A DNA stretch of 64,000 nt, from contig JAJGBQ010000004.1 of assembly GCA_022457065.1 (NCBI GenBank), positions 4,278,001 through 4,342,000 of the forward strand, written 5' to 3'. The notes below the pieces were generated by a model, which saw only the letters and a program-made list of their open reading frames with translations, made no database searches and was not told where the DNA came from. The stretch comes from Curvularia sp. ZM96 (lineage: Eukaryota > Ascomycota > Dothideomycetes > Pleosporales > Pleosporaceae). A program made the translations under genes and the position numbers. This document shows positions 22,656 through 32,883 of this stretch, in pieces; positions within the stretch are counted from its first letter, which is position 1; every line of letters begins with the position of its first letter.

Positions 22656-23706
22656 TCATTCCTCCTCTTCCTCCTCTTCTTGTAACATACTCGCCCTTCC
22701 CCTCCCACCAGTACTCGTCCTGCCGCTCATTCTATCCGCCCTCTCCCCGACAAACACATCTCCCGTACATTCCGTCCGACACCTCGGACACTTCCTCTCC
22801 TGGTCTCGTCGCCCCCGGTAGTAACTATTCGCACATGCATCATGCCATCTCACCCCGCACTCTCGATTGTTGCACCTGATGCCCACCGTGACGATTTCTC
22901 TGCACCCTTCGCAGTCCCGTATGCGAATGATTTCTCGTCCGTCTTCGTTTTCGTCGGCAGACTCATTGTATGTTTCCTTGAGGTAGGCGCGGAGTTCCAT
23001 AAGGGCCCGCGGTGCAAGCGAGTAGTATCCTGCGCGCGACTTGTGGAAGAATCCCTGGGCCACGAGGCTGTCGAGAACCGTGTCAGCTTCGGCAATGGAT
23101 ATGCTTGTGTCGGCGCCTTGTGCCTGCGTATCCTGAGTCTCGCCGTTAAATTGCGTGTTGCCGTTTACCTGACTTTGTCGGTTGCGCCGTGATATCCGTG
23201 CCAGCTGTGATGCTTCCGTGTGCTTTACAGTCATTGTTTCCCGCACGTTGTTGTTGTTTGTTTCAAACATGTGGTCGAGTAGGCGTCGGATGTATGCGAT
23301 TTCGTTGGCGGAGAAGGTAGTAGCGAGTTGGGTGAGTGCGTCACTTGTGTTGTTGACGAGTGCGTAAACGGTGTCTTTACTTTGTTGGTCGCGCGTGGAG
23401 CGGATCTCGTAGTCGAAGGCTTCCAGTTTGGCGTTGATGGTTTGGATTATCGATGTCAGGTAGGGCTGCGTCACGTCGCCTTCTGTCCACGGGCGGTCGG
23501 GGTCTACGAACATGTTAGCTTGGGGACGTACTCCGAAAGCTGGCTGGCTCACTGAATGCCGTCATTATGTGTGCTAGGATGGGCTTCATCTCATCCACGG
23601 TAAGGACTCCATGGGTCTGAAAGGCTTGGAGAAACGCGCGGTGTATTGAATTATAGCTCGCATCTTCTACCGGCGCGCGAACGAATGGCGATTCACTTCG
23701 AGACAT
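22656..23706 (-). CDS. NSE1: Nse1, RING-like subunit of the SMC5/6 complex
   Basis: Two exons, complement(22656..23503, 23553..23706), with a 49-nt intron (donor GTGAGC, acceptor CGTAG), give 333 residues. The N-terminal two thirds are winged-helix-like, as in Nse1, which pairs with Nse3 on the Nse4 kleisin. The C-terminal variant RING has paired Cys/His ligands starting at CEGC, then CNNREC, WHDAC and CPRC. It supports ubiquitin-ligase activity for DNA repair. A run of Glu ends the protein. The start at 23706 is the first in-frame ATG; the upstream frame has none. The 3' end faces the end of the DAHP synthase gene 325 bp away. Confidence 0.92.
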
Positions 23707-24229
23707 TACGATGTCTAGGAAAGGGTTACGCGGTTTGCGCAGGAGAAGTCTGGGGGTTGAGAGTCTGGATGCGGGGTTCGTGTTCAAGACTTGACAGCGA
23801 GGTGGGGAAATTTGGAAACGCGAGAACGCGAAAGCACGTGAGCATGTTGTATCACCTACTGTACTCTAGTGGCATCATGTTACGTCCATTCGGCACCAGA
23901 GGAATTGTACTTAAAGCGTCTACTTCACCAAATCGTATAAATGTTGAAATCAGAGTGCTCGCTCAATTATACACGTCACTATAAGAGGTGAACCGGCCAC
24001 CGACTAGCCCAGAAGCTTGTAGAGAAATGCTCTTGAAGTCCTCAGGCTTTGCATAGTCTAAGTCAATTCCAACGCCTATTCATGCCCATCTTCTCATGTA
24101 ACTCGTTGTAGTTAAACCAATAATATCCACCTAATTCCTCGCTCTGCCTCTTGCGCTTTCACATAATACAGTATCCTCTTTCTCCAACATGAATATCTTC
24201 ATTGCCATAGCCCTGTGGCATGTGAACAT
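23707..24229. other. NSE1 upstream region
   Basis: 523 bp between the NSE1 start and the GOT1 stop, both minus-strand. AT-richer than the genes; nothing else seen. Confidence 0.5.
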
Positions 24230-24875
24230 TTAAACGGGCAGATCGGAATTTCGTGTTGCGCCGCTTATTGCCTGAAGGGCCTTTGCAATGTACGGCCCAA
24301 TGATGGGTATGTTGCTCACAAAGCCCGCAATGGTTGCGAGAAAGTCGCCGAACAAAACGAGTATACCGTACAACTCTACGATGAAGCCGATGAATGCCCA
24401 GCGCATAAGGATGAGCGATATGCCGGCGACGAAGGCGAGGGTACCTTTCCACTTTTGCTTGCGGGCGAAGAAGGCGACCGTCTTGGTTGTTCCAATAATG
24501 AGCGTGAGACCGATTATAAAGAGTATCTGTTCGGAGTGTGTGTTAGAAACGCTCAGGTAGGGGGTGAGTGAAGCGGGAAGCGTACATTGCCCATAGCCAG
24601 CCTGTACACATGTCAGCAAGATGTCTGTATACAGCCGAATGCATACGTACATTGCGCGATCAAAAAACATCATGACACCACCCATCAGAAAGAGTCCGCC
24701 TATCCATCGGATCAGTCTTGAGTCGCATAACGAGCGCATCCGCAAGGTCGGGCGCATACCTACCCCCAGAACAGAAGGCGACCCCAATCTCTGTCCGTTA
24801 TGTCAGCAGAAATTCCAGCGAGCAGTTCCAGAGTGAGTCTTTGCGCATCGTACTTTGGGTATCTGAAAGCCACAT
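24230..24875 (-). CDS. GOT1: Got1, Golgi vesicle-transport membrane protein
   Basis: Five exons, complement(24230..24526, 24586..24601, 24651..24699, 24764..24790, 24854..24875), give 136 residues; every junction is GT-AG and in phase. The fourth exon in transcript order is only 16 nt and the second 27 nt. The protein has four hydrophobic helices with short polar loops, a start MWLSDTQKIGV and the conserved loop FFARKQKWKGT. Got1 is a small tetraspanning protein that cycles between ER and Golgi and supports COPII vesicle fusion and composition. Length and C-terminus (RNSDLPV) match fungal orthologues. Confidence 0.95.
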
Positions 24876-25675
24876 AGTCGGCATCTTGAATGTGTGTGGC
24901 GTGTGTGAGTCGCTGCGTGCGAGAGGATAAAGATGAGGAGTGTCGAGTCGGTGTCGCAAGAAGAAGTCCAGACAGCAAAACTGACACCTAGGCTCGAGGT
25001 ATATCTGGCACAAAAGTGTTAACTTTGGTATGCCTGTTTCGTGTCCGCTTGGCGAGTGTCGAAACGCGGGCGCGGTGATTGACCAACCGGCCCGGAGCTC
25101 CCCCCTGCTAGCGCATCTGCTCTGGCGGGCGAGGGCTTAAAATTCTGGTCGCATGCTCCTCGACTGTATCACCTTCACAATCCAAACGGGATGAAAGCAA
25201 ACACCGGAACATTGGGGACAATTAATACGTTGTTCTATTATGATATCCGCGCTGCGCTAGAAATATAACAATCATGTAGACATCGCCCTGACAACAGCAT
25301 GCCTTGAGCTGCTGTAACTAGGAGTCCTCGCGCGAGGTCCTGGTATACCGTCTTATGGGCGTAGAAGAATCCTGGATCACGGTTAAGCCGGAGCACCTCC
25401 TTGAGCCACGAGTCGAGAGGCTTGTGGTGGGTGGAGAGTAGCTTGACTTTGATGATCATACATATACTTTAAAGCCAGCCCGTCTGGCCTAAGCCCTAAG
25501 CTCCACGTTCGTTTCGTGCACGATTGGTGAGAGCATAGGTGTGGCCCATCGGAACAAATGACTGGTCTCACTCGAAAAGCTGGGTGCGTTGTGCGGTGGT
25601 TGGGGTTGGTAAACTGCTTGCAACCTCCCTCTGAGCGCGGAGCTGCAGCCACCGGACCATCATCGAATCCAGCCC
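24876..25675. other. GOT1 promoter and IES6 3' flank
   Basis: 800 bp between two minus-strand genes. No gene or structured RNA was recognised. Confidence 0.5.
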
Positions 25676-26239
25676 TCACTTCAAAATGGTGTGCGCACCT
25701 CTTGCCGCAAGATAGCCTTCTGATACGTTCTGCGGCATTGTCCTGATGCTGCCAAACACTTCCTTGTTGTGGTATCTCAGACGCGTCTTGGGATCTGTGT
25801 ACGGCGCGGGAAGACCAGTCACGTCGCAATACTTCTTCTGACTGCTCGGATGGAAACTGGGCGCGGATTCAATGTTTGTGTAGGTAGGCGCAGGGCCAGC
25901 AGCGTTTCCTGCCGCAGCAGCTCGGCCGTTCTTCTCCAGTACCAGTGTACTCAGACTCTGAGCCGCCTGGGCAATGTTGGGCTGTCGGCCACCGTTGCCA
26001 GCTGGGGTGGTGCCTTCATTCCCTGTAGCCGGAGTGGACATGCCGCTGTTGTTCTGCGTGGCCATGACGGATGCTTCTTTTCGTGAAGCCTCACCGAGGA
26101 TCTGCTTAAGGTTCTTGTTGCGGCGCTGTGGAGGCTTCCAGTTGGGGTTCCGGAAGGGCTTGGGGACTGCATAGATATCCAACTTGTCCAGGAGTGCCTG
26201 GTGCGTCTTTTCATCGGAAGCGGCTGTGAGAGGTGCCAT
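25676..26239 (-). CDS. IES6: Ies6, INO80 chromatin-remodelling subunit (YL1-C domain)
   Basis: A single exon encodes 187 residues. The N-terminal part carries a basic PFRNPNWKPPQRRNKNLKQI segment typical of Ies6. A disordered Ala/Gly/Asn region follows. The C-terminal YL1-C domain (about residues 135-170) contains YCDVTGLPAPYTDPKT and the following RLRYHNKEVF. Ies6 binds Arp5, and the Arp5-Ies6 module contacts the nucleosome and is needed for INO80 sliding. The ARP5 gene starts 1.1 kb away on the other strand, with only DAD4 in between. Confidence 0.93.
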   Translation of the reverse strand: MAPLTAASDEKTHQALLDKLDIYAVPKPFRNPNWKPPQRRNKNLKQILGEASRKEASVMATQNNSGMSTPATGNEGTTPAGNGGRQPNIAQAAQSLSTLVLEKNGRAAAAGNAAGPAPTYTNIESAPSFHPSSQKKYCDVTGLPAPYTDPKTRLRYHNKEVFGSIRTMPQNVSEGYLAARGAHTILK

Positions 26240-26582
26240 GGTGCGGGAATTGGAGGAGTAGGATACAAGAGATGTGGCTGGCTATGTCGCGTTCGTTCGG
26301 TAGCGACTCGTCGCGGTGCTGGTCTAGAGGCTTGGATTTGAAGTCGCGTGGGCGCTGTGGAGGTTGATAAAATCAAAATACGCGCTTTCCTTCTCTTTCC
26401 TGGTCAGAGAAGGATGCGAATGGCAGACGTGTAGGGATGATGATGCTGAGCTGGAGACGGAGCTTGCGGAGGTGGAGCTCTCCCGACGGACCTGCATCAA
26501 GTCGCTCACACTAGCTGTTTTGATCCTCCCCACCAAACATCTCCAGGCCGTACACACGAAGCAACACCGCGCAGCCGCAGAA
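26240..26582. promoter_or_regulatory. Shared promoter between IES6 and DAD4
   Basis: A 343-bp divergent region between the two start codons. No known site was identified. Confidence 0.45.
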
Positions 26583-26966
26583 ATGGTACGTTATAAAGAT
26601 ATGTCTCTTTTACTCGATATACACATCTGACCCATCCGTAGGAAAGCCCTCACGAACACCAGCAGAGCCAGTTGCTTGCTCGCATCATCAACAATGTTGT
26701 CAGTGTGCCAACTCCCTCGAGCAAAAGACCATGGTTATGCTAACAGCTACGAAGGAGAAACTGAACGAGGCCATCATGATGTTGAATAAGAATCTCCAGG
26801 AAATCAACATTCAGAACATGGACACGGAGCTAGTGGCCCAGATGTTCAAGAACTACCAATCCAATGTCCTCTTCCACCTTGAAGGTAAACATGACATGGT
26901 CGACGAGGTATTCAGAGAAACCGCTAACAAGCTCTAGCAACAAACGGTCTCAAGGATCCTGCGTGA
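26583..26966 (+). CDS. DAD4: Dad4, DASH/Dam1 kinetochore complex subunit
   Basis: Four exons, 26583-26585, 26642-26698, 26755-26884 and 26938-26966, give 72 residues. The first exon supplies only the ATG: the donor GTACGT begins right after the start codon. The body is one helix-rich domain with LNEAIMMLNKNLQEINIQNM and the following DTELVAQMFKNYQSNV block, which is nearly invariant in fungal Dad4. DASH forms rings on kinetochore microtubules and couples chromosomes to depolymerising ends. The second intron has a weak donor (GTCAGT), but the resulting frame matches the family length exactly. Confidence 0.93.
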
Positions 26967-27373
26967 GTCTAAGCAGCTGCAGGTGCTGTGTGTGCAGACT
27001 AGATTACCCATACAAGCAAGTATTGTAAACAGCAAATGCATTTAAGAGATAGCTTGTAGTTGCATTGGAGTAGGCACGTACTTGAGCGACTTAGATACCC
27101 ATATAATGAGAAATGATAATTCAAGTATTTCTGCAGCCTTAGTGAGCATAAACCATGCAGTGTATATTCGAGTAGCATGCGGAGACGGGCCCGGGCCACC
27201 GAGCTGCAGTAGTACCGTACCTGGAGAGCCTCAAGACAATCGCAACCACGACGTCGCGCATGCTCCGCAACCATCGCGCTAACCAGACACACGCACCCGC
27301 GACACTCCCCAGCTGCGACATGATCTAGACATCCGACACACAGCTCCAGCCTACCTTCATCTCTCCCACAGAC
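26967..27373. other. Intergenic DAD4-ARP5
   Basis: 407 bp; 3' flank of DAD4 and promoter of ARP5. Nothing else seen. Confidence 0.5.
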
Positions 27374-29741
27374 ATGGCTCCCTCGGCGATTGACGAGGCG
27401 CCGCAGCCCGCTGGTCGCAACCCTCCTAAACCTCCGCCAAAGCTATGGAGCGTGTCAGAACCACCATTTGAGGGCTTCAAGCCTGTCGACCAAGAAGGCT
27501 GGTCGCGTAGCAACAGCGAAACTGCCATCGTCATCGACAATGGTACTACTCGCTCATCCACTGCGCCATCATATCTACACAAGCTGACGCATTGCAGGCT
27601 CCTCAGCCGTTCGCGCAGGATGGTCCTTTGACTCGAAGCCTCGACTTTCCGTCCTTCCCAACATGGCCAGGTATCGCGACCGCAAACTCAACCGAACCTT
27701 TACCTTCATTGGATCAGATGTCTACGCGGATGGCACGGCGCGAGGCCAGTCGAAGCCCGTTTACGAGCCCGGCAGTAACATTATCAACAACTGGGATGTC
27801 ATGGAGGGTGTGCTAGACTACTGCTTTGTCAAGATGGGCGTCGACGGGCGCTCAGGGCGCATAGACCGGCCCATTGTCATGACAGAGCCCATCGCCAACT
27901 TGGGCTATTCAAGAAAGAGTACGTGAGCCTGCGCAGAGAGGACTCCTGTGATTATGCGTTGCAATTCGCTAACGACACGCCCGACAGCCATGTCTGAGAT
28001 TCTGTTCGAGTGCTATGGCGCACCCTCGGTCGCATACGGTATCGACTCGCTTTTCTCTTACTCCTACAACGGCGGTCGCAGCGGGTTAGTCATGGACTCT
28101 TCGTATACATCCACTCACGTCATCCCCGTCGTCAACTCGAAGCCTCTCTTGTCGCAGACAACGCGACTCAACTGGGGCCGCTTCCAGTCCGCACAATACC
28201 TGCTGAAGCTTTTGAAGCTAAAGTATCCTACCTTTCCTGGTAAGATTAGTGACAATCAGGCCGAGGATCTGGTCCGAGAGCACTGCTATGTATCGCAAGA
28301 TTACGAGAACGAGCTCAGTCACTATCTTGATTGGACAGGTCTTGAAGACCGAGACCACACAATTCAGTTCCCCTATACGGAGCAGATTGTAGTGCAGAAG
28401 ACTGAAGAAGAACTAGCAGCCGCGGCCGAGAAGCGCAAGGAGAGTGGTCGAAGACTGCAAGCACAGGCCGCGAAGATGCGCCTTGAAAAGCTAAAGAAGA
28501 AAGAGGAGGAATTGGAGTGGTGCATACAACTACAGGCACAGCTTGAGGAGATTACCACCAAAAAGGAAAAGGCGCGCGTGTTGGAGTCGAATGACTTTGA
28601 CGACGAGAACCAGCTTAACAAACGAGTCAAGGAGCTGGAGTTTGCCATAAAGAAGGCCCGCAATAAGGATCTTGGTGAGACTGAAGAGGAGCAGGTGGAG
28701 GCACCTACCTTCCCCCTCCTCGACGTTCCGGATGATCAATTGGACGAAGAGGGTATCAAGCAGAAGCGACAGCAACGATTGATGAAGTCTAACTACGACG
28801 CCCGTCAGCGCGCAAAGATAGAGAAGGAGAAGGAGAAAGCACGACTAGCAGAAGAGCAGCGCCTCGATGATCAGCGGAGAGAGGAGGACCCTCAAGGCTG
28901 GATCGAGGAGCGCAGAATAGCACGTCAAGCAATTATCCAGAAGATCAAGGATCGGGAACGACTCAAGGCAGAACTCGGAAACCGAAAATCTCTCGCAAAC
29001 CAAATGCGAATGAAGTCCATCGCAAACCTCGCCTCGGACGCCCCTACCAAGAAAAGACGGCGAGGCGGCGGTGACGACGACACGTTTGGTGCTGATGATG
29101 CCGATTGGGGTGTCTATCGACAAATTGCGACGGGTGAAGGCTCCGATGACGAAGAAGAGGAGGATCTCACCAAGAACCTCAAAGAGATTGAATCCCAGCT
29201 CCTCAAGCACGACCCCAACTTTACCGAGGAGTCAACACGCGAGGCACAGACTGATTGGACCAAGAGCATACTTCATGCTTTCCTGCATGGCCCCTATCCT
29301 TTCGATCCAGAGTCTCAGAAGGAGATCAACCAGATCCACCTCAATGTTGAGCGCATCCGCGTCCCGGAAGTCGTATTTCAACCCACAATCGCTGGTCTTG
29401 ACCAAGCAGGCATTGTAGAAATCGCGTCCAACATCCTCACTGAGCGCTTAGGCGACTCTCCTTACCGTGACGACGTTCTGAAGGATATATTCCTAACGGG
29501 CGGCAACACCATGTTCCAGGGTTTCGAGGAGCGCCTCAGAGCTGAGCTGAGAGCGGTGCTGCCAGCAGAGCAGACAATTAACGTGCGAAGAGCTGATGAC
29601 TGCGTGCTGGATGCTTGGAGGGGAGCTGCGCAATGGGCAGCGAAGAAGGAGTCGAAGCGGAATTTCATTACCAGAGAGGAGTTTTTGGAAAAGGGCGCCG
29701 AGTATATCAAAGAGCACGATCAGGGCAATGCTGCTTATTAG
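27374..29741 (+). CDS. ARP5: Arp5, actin-related protein of the INO80 complex
   Basis: Three exons, 27374-27542, 27598-27918 and 27988-29741, give 747 residues. Introns are 55 nt (donor GTACTA) and 69 nt (donor GTACGT). The actin fold begins with IVIDNGSSAVRAGW, the phosphate-binding loop. Further actin blocks are RPIVMTEPIANLGYSRK, the MSEILFECYGAPSVAYGID block and the C-terminal IFLTGGNTMFQGFEERL. A large charged coiled-coil insertion (about residues 330-560) splits the actin fold, as in Arp5; it grips the nucleosome and binds Ies6. The gene for its direct partner Ies6 is 1.1 kb upstream. Confidence 0.95.
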
Positions 29742-30666
29742 GGCACTCTACACACCTGTTGGCTCAATCATTTTTCGTCTTTGGTGTAATATCAATGGTG
29801 GGTAGAAGGCGCATTGTTTTCCATGAGATTTTGCAGATGGATATTCATAGTCTCTTAGCATATGAAACAGGACATTTAGCGATGTTGTGTACTGTCTATA
29901 TCAATACTGGCCAAGTGATATTGGGCGTGTGTGCGTGTCTTACAGTATCCATATCCATATCTACTGCCACGGCAATGACCTCTTGTAAAGCCAACATTTT
30001 GGCCCGAACCCTCGTTAGTCTGCTGGAATCCAGAAATTAGCCTTTGGTTGTAGCACTTGCTCTGCCGTGCTAAATGGCGGTCAGCATTTGGGCTATGCTC
30101 TAGCGCTACGATGGCCTCTCCATTGCACCGGAAACCTCGTCATACGTATATTCAATCCAAGCATAACGTACGATTATGGGTATCACGATCGAGGCGATGA
30201 GCATGACAGAAACGCGCAGTTGTTTCAAGCCTAGTCCGCGGAACCATAACGGGCGCCAACCAAATGGAGGGTGCGATAGTCGCCAGCACACAGGATCGGG
30301 GAAAGATGCTGAGACACTGATGCTTGAAGGGCCGATTGAAGCTTTTCGGGTGCGCGAGACATGTTGCCCGAAAGCTTCTCATACGCTCGCCATGGTGTGA
30401 GCAGCAGGGTTATTGTCGTTGAATGGCCGGACCATCGCGGCTAGTCCGGGAATCGAGGATACTGTGTAGGCAAAGAAGTATGGTTTCAGCCGTGTACATA
30501 TAAGAGGTACGTATCAGCGAATTCCCCCGGTCCCCCATTTTCTCGGTCTTACAGAGTACTAGATTTTGCATTTTAATTTTCTTCTGCTTTTAGGATATTC
30601 AGGTATGATTGATACAAGATCTCATTATGTAAGTAGTCTGACACCTAGCGCAGCACCAGGTCAAAC
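29742..30666. other. ARP5 3' flank and dehydrogenase promoter
   Basis: 925 bp with no supported gene. A short minus-strand frame at 30106-30291 has a hydrophobic stretch but no credible start; see rejected items. Confidence 0.5.
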
Positions 30667-31765
30667 ATGCCTTCTACGGTTCTCATCACAGGTGCAAACC
30701 GCGGTATGGATTCTGAACGCCTCCCCCATCTCATGTTCTCATAAATTTACCCAGGATTCGGTAAGGCGTTGGTAGAGGCATATCTTTCTGTCCCCGACAC
30801 CACTGTGGTAGCTACAGTTCGCGATGTAGCCAAAGCCGAGGCCTCTCTATCTTCTCTTCCCAAGGCCTCAGGATCTCGCATAATTGTTGTACACATGGAG
30901 ATGGCATCTGCAGCTACCATCACATCTGGCATTGAGACGTTAAAGACGACGCACAATATCAACGCCCTCGACATCGTCATTGCCAATGCTGGCCTAATTG
31001 CAGCTACGCCTAGCCTTGCACATGCCTCCACGTCCGACATTCAATCATTTATTGACGTTAATGCGTACGGCCCATTTGAGCTGTGCAAAGCTGTGCTGCC
31101 GCTTCTTCGTGCGGCAGGAAACAAGGCCCAGTTTGTCTATGTCTCGAGTTTGGCGGCATGTCTCAACAACATGCAGAACACCTGTAAGTGATATCCCAGC
31201 ACGCAGCCAGCGGGGTCTTTTTATGAGATAAAACCGCATCTAAGACAAGATACACTCGAATTCTGCCAAGCCTTTCTCGTTGGACAGATTACGCTGACTT
31301 TCTACTTCCACACCAGTACCCATTTCCGGATACGGAGCCAGCAAGGCTCTGGGAAACTACCTGTTCAAGTGGCTGGCGCTTGACAACAAGGATGTCAGCA
31401 TTTGGTCGTACGAACCCGGGTACGTCACCACCTTTTCTCAATATTTTCTATATTTCTCTATGGGAAGCGATTGTTGCTAATCTCGCGCAAACAGAGCCGT
31501 CGACACAGATTCGACCCGTGCCAATATCGAGCAGGCAAAGGCTTTTGGCCTCGATCTGACGAAGATGATTACCTTTACGCCCGCAAGCGAAGCTGCGCGC
31601 ACCATGCAGAAGATGGTATGTATAGCTGGCTGGTAACGGCCAAGTGCAAGAGAATTTCCAGGAAGAATATGGTGTAGCTAACGAGAAACTGGATAGATTG
31701 CCGCGGCGACTGAGAGTACCAGCGGGAAGTTCATGAATAATGATGGCACTGAGTTGGCGTATTAA
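30667..31765 (+). CDS. Short-chain dehydrogenase/reductase (SDR), classical type
   Basis: Five exons, 30667-30703, 30755-31183, 31317-31419, 31495-31615 and 31697-31765, give 252 residues; introns are 51-133 nt with GT-AG ends. The Rossmann cofactor motif TGANRGFG is at residues 8-15. NAG is present in IVIANAGLI, and the catalytic pair YGASK supplies Tyr and Lys; the preceding YVSSLAA carries the Ser. The dinucleotide is probably NADP(H), from the Arg in the glycine-rich loop. Relatives are often labelled norsolorinic-acid-ketoreductase-like in fungi, but no secondary-metabolite core gene lies nearby, so the substrate is unknown. Confidence 0.88.
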
Positions 31766-32024
31766 AAGAAAAGGCAAAGAAAACAGAAAATAATCCGTTG
31801 ATAGTAAAAAAGAAAAAATGAAGCGAGGATATAGGCAGCCTTTGGTATCCTATCAGTAGCCTTGCATCGGACTCAATCGCAGACACTGTGTCTTGACTTG
31901 CTCTTCATTTCTGTTTCTTGCCCGTCCAGTAGGCCGTGACATGAAGCCACTCCAACCTCCTCCGCGCCTCTGATAATTAAACATCTGCCATCTCCAAAAC
32001 CCTCTCCAAAAGTCCTACCCAGTA

Positions 32025-32294
32025 CTACCTCCTCTCCACAGGCGGCAACCAAGCCACTATCCGCCTAATATCTCTTATTTCATAGAAACACTCATGATGT
32101 TCCTTGGCATACCGAATCGCACGCGAGCAATCGTCTGTTGCGTCTGCGGCTGGCTCGGGCTGGTTGGCCAGCAGCCGTTCGTAGTATGGGTTGAGATATT
32201 CTAGGAAGCGGCGTGGATGCGCAACCATGTATTCTCTGTAGCGGTAGGCGAGAGCGTAGGGGTCGCTAGATACTGGAGGTTGTTGTTGGTCCAT
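32025..32294 (-). CDS. Possible small protein, unknown
   Basis: An 89-codon frame starts with ATG at 32294. The product is rich in Tyr, Arg and Pro and includes a plausible helix-rich middle, but I know no family for it. It lies alone between the dehydrogenase and RPL7 genes and has no other frame competing. It could equally be a chance frame. Confidence 0.35.
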   Translation of the reverse strand: MDQQQPPVSSDPYALAYRYREYMVAHPRRFLEYLNPYYERLLANQPEPAADATDDCSRAIRYAKEHHECFYEIRDIRRIVAWLPPVERR

Positions 32295-32883
32295 AGCGAT
32301 CTGGTAACGGGAAGATTTGATGACTTGATCTTGGTATATGAAGCGTCTTCGCTGTCTGTTGGTACTTTCGAGGATCGTTTTTTTTATGGAAATTTTGACA
32401 AAGGAGACTTGTTCTTTGTTTTACACATGAAGGGTGATGAGATGGGATGATTGCGAGAGAGCGGGGCTTTGGTGTTGCCATTGTCTTTGATTCTCGAACA
32501 ATGTGAATGAATGTCTTATATTGGCTGCCTGTATCTCTCTATTTACGATAGTTATTATGGATGCATTTGGAAAGATGTCGAGGCGAAGTAGGAAATACAC
32601 TAGTGAATGTATCTTGATAGCGCAATTATGTGCTATAGAATAGATGCAGTTGCTAAATATCTAGTGAGTGGGCTGTGAACTCCAAGTATATAACAATAGA
32701 CCACGGATTGTTATAAGTTAATTGTTATAAGTTAATAGCGGTATTGTAGTAGGAGCGTTCACGAACTGGTAAGTGGACCCACCAAGCCGTTAGCGTTGGC
32801 GCTTGGGTGAGTGGGGTTAGCGCGCAAGCTAAGGGTCTGGCAAAAATTGAGCTTCCGAACATTTTCTCGAGCACCACTTCAAC
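32295..32883. other. Upstream region of RPL7
   Basis: 589 bp, AT-rich around 32470-32750, containing the RPL7 promoter. Nothing else supported. Confidence 0.5.

Noticed and set aside
30106..30382. Small minus-strand frames with a hydrophobic stretch, possibly a small membrane protein
   Set aside because: Attempts to splice an upstream ATG (near 30450) to the hydrophobic segment did not keep the frame with credible signals.
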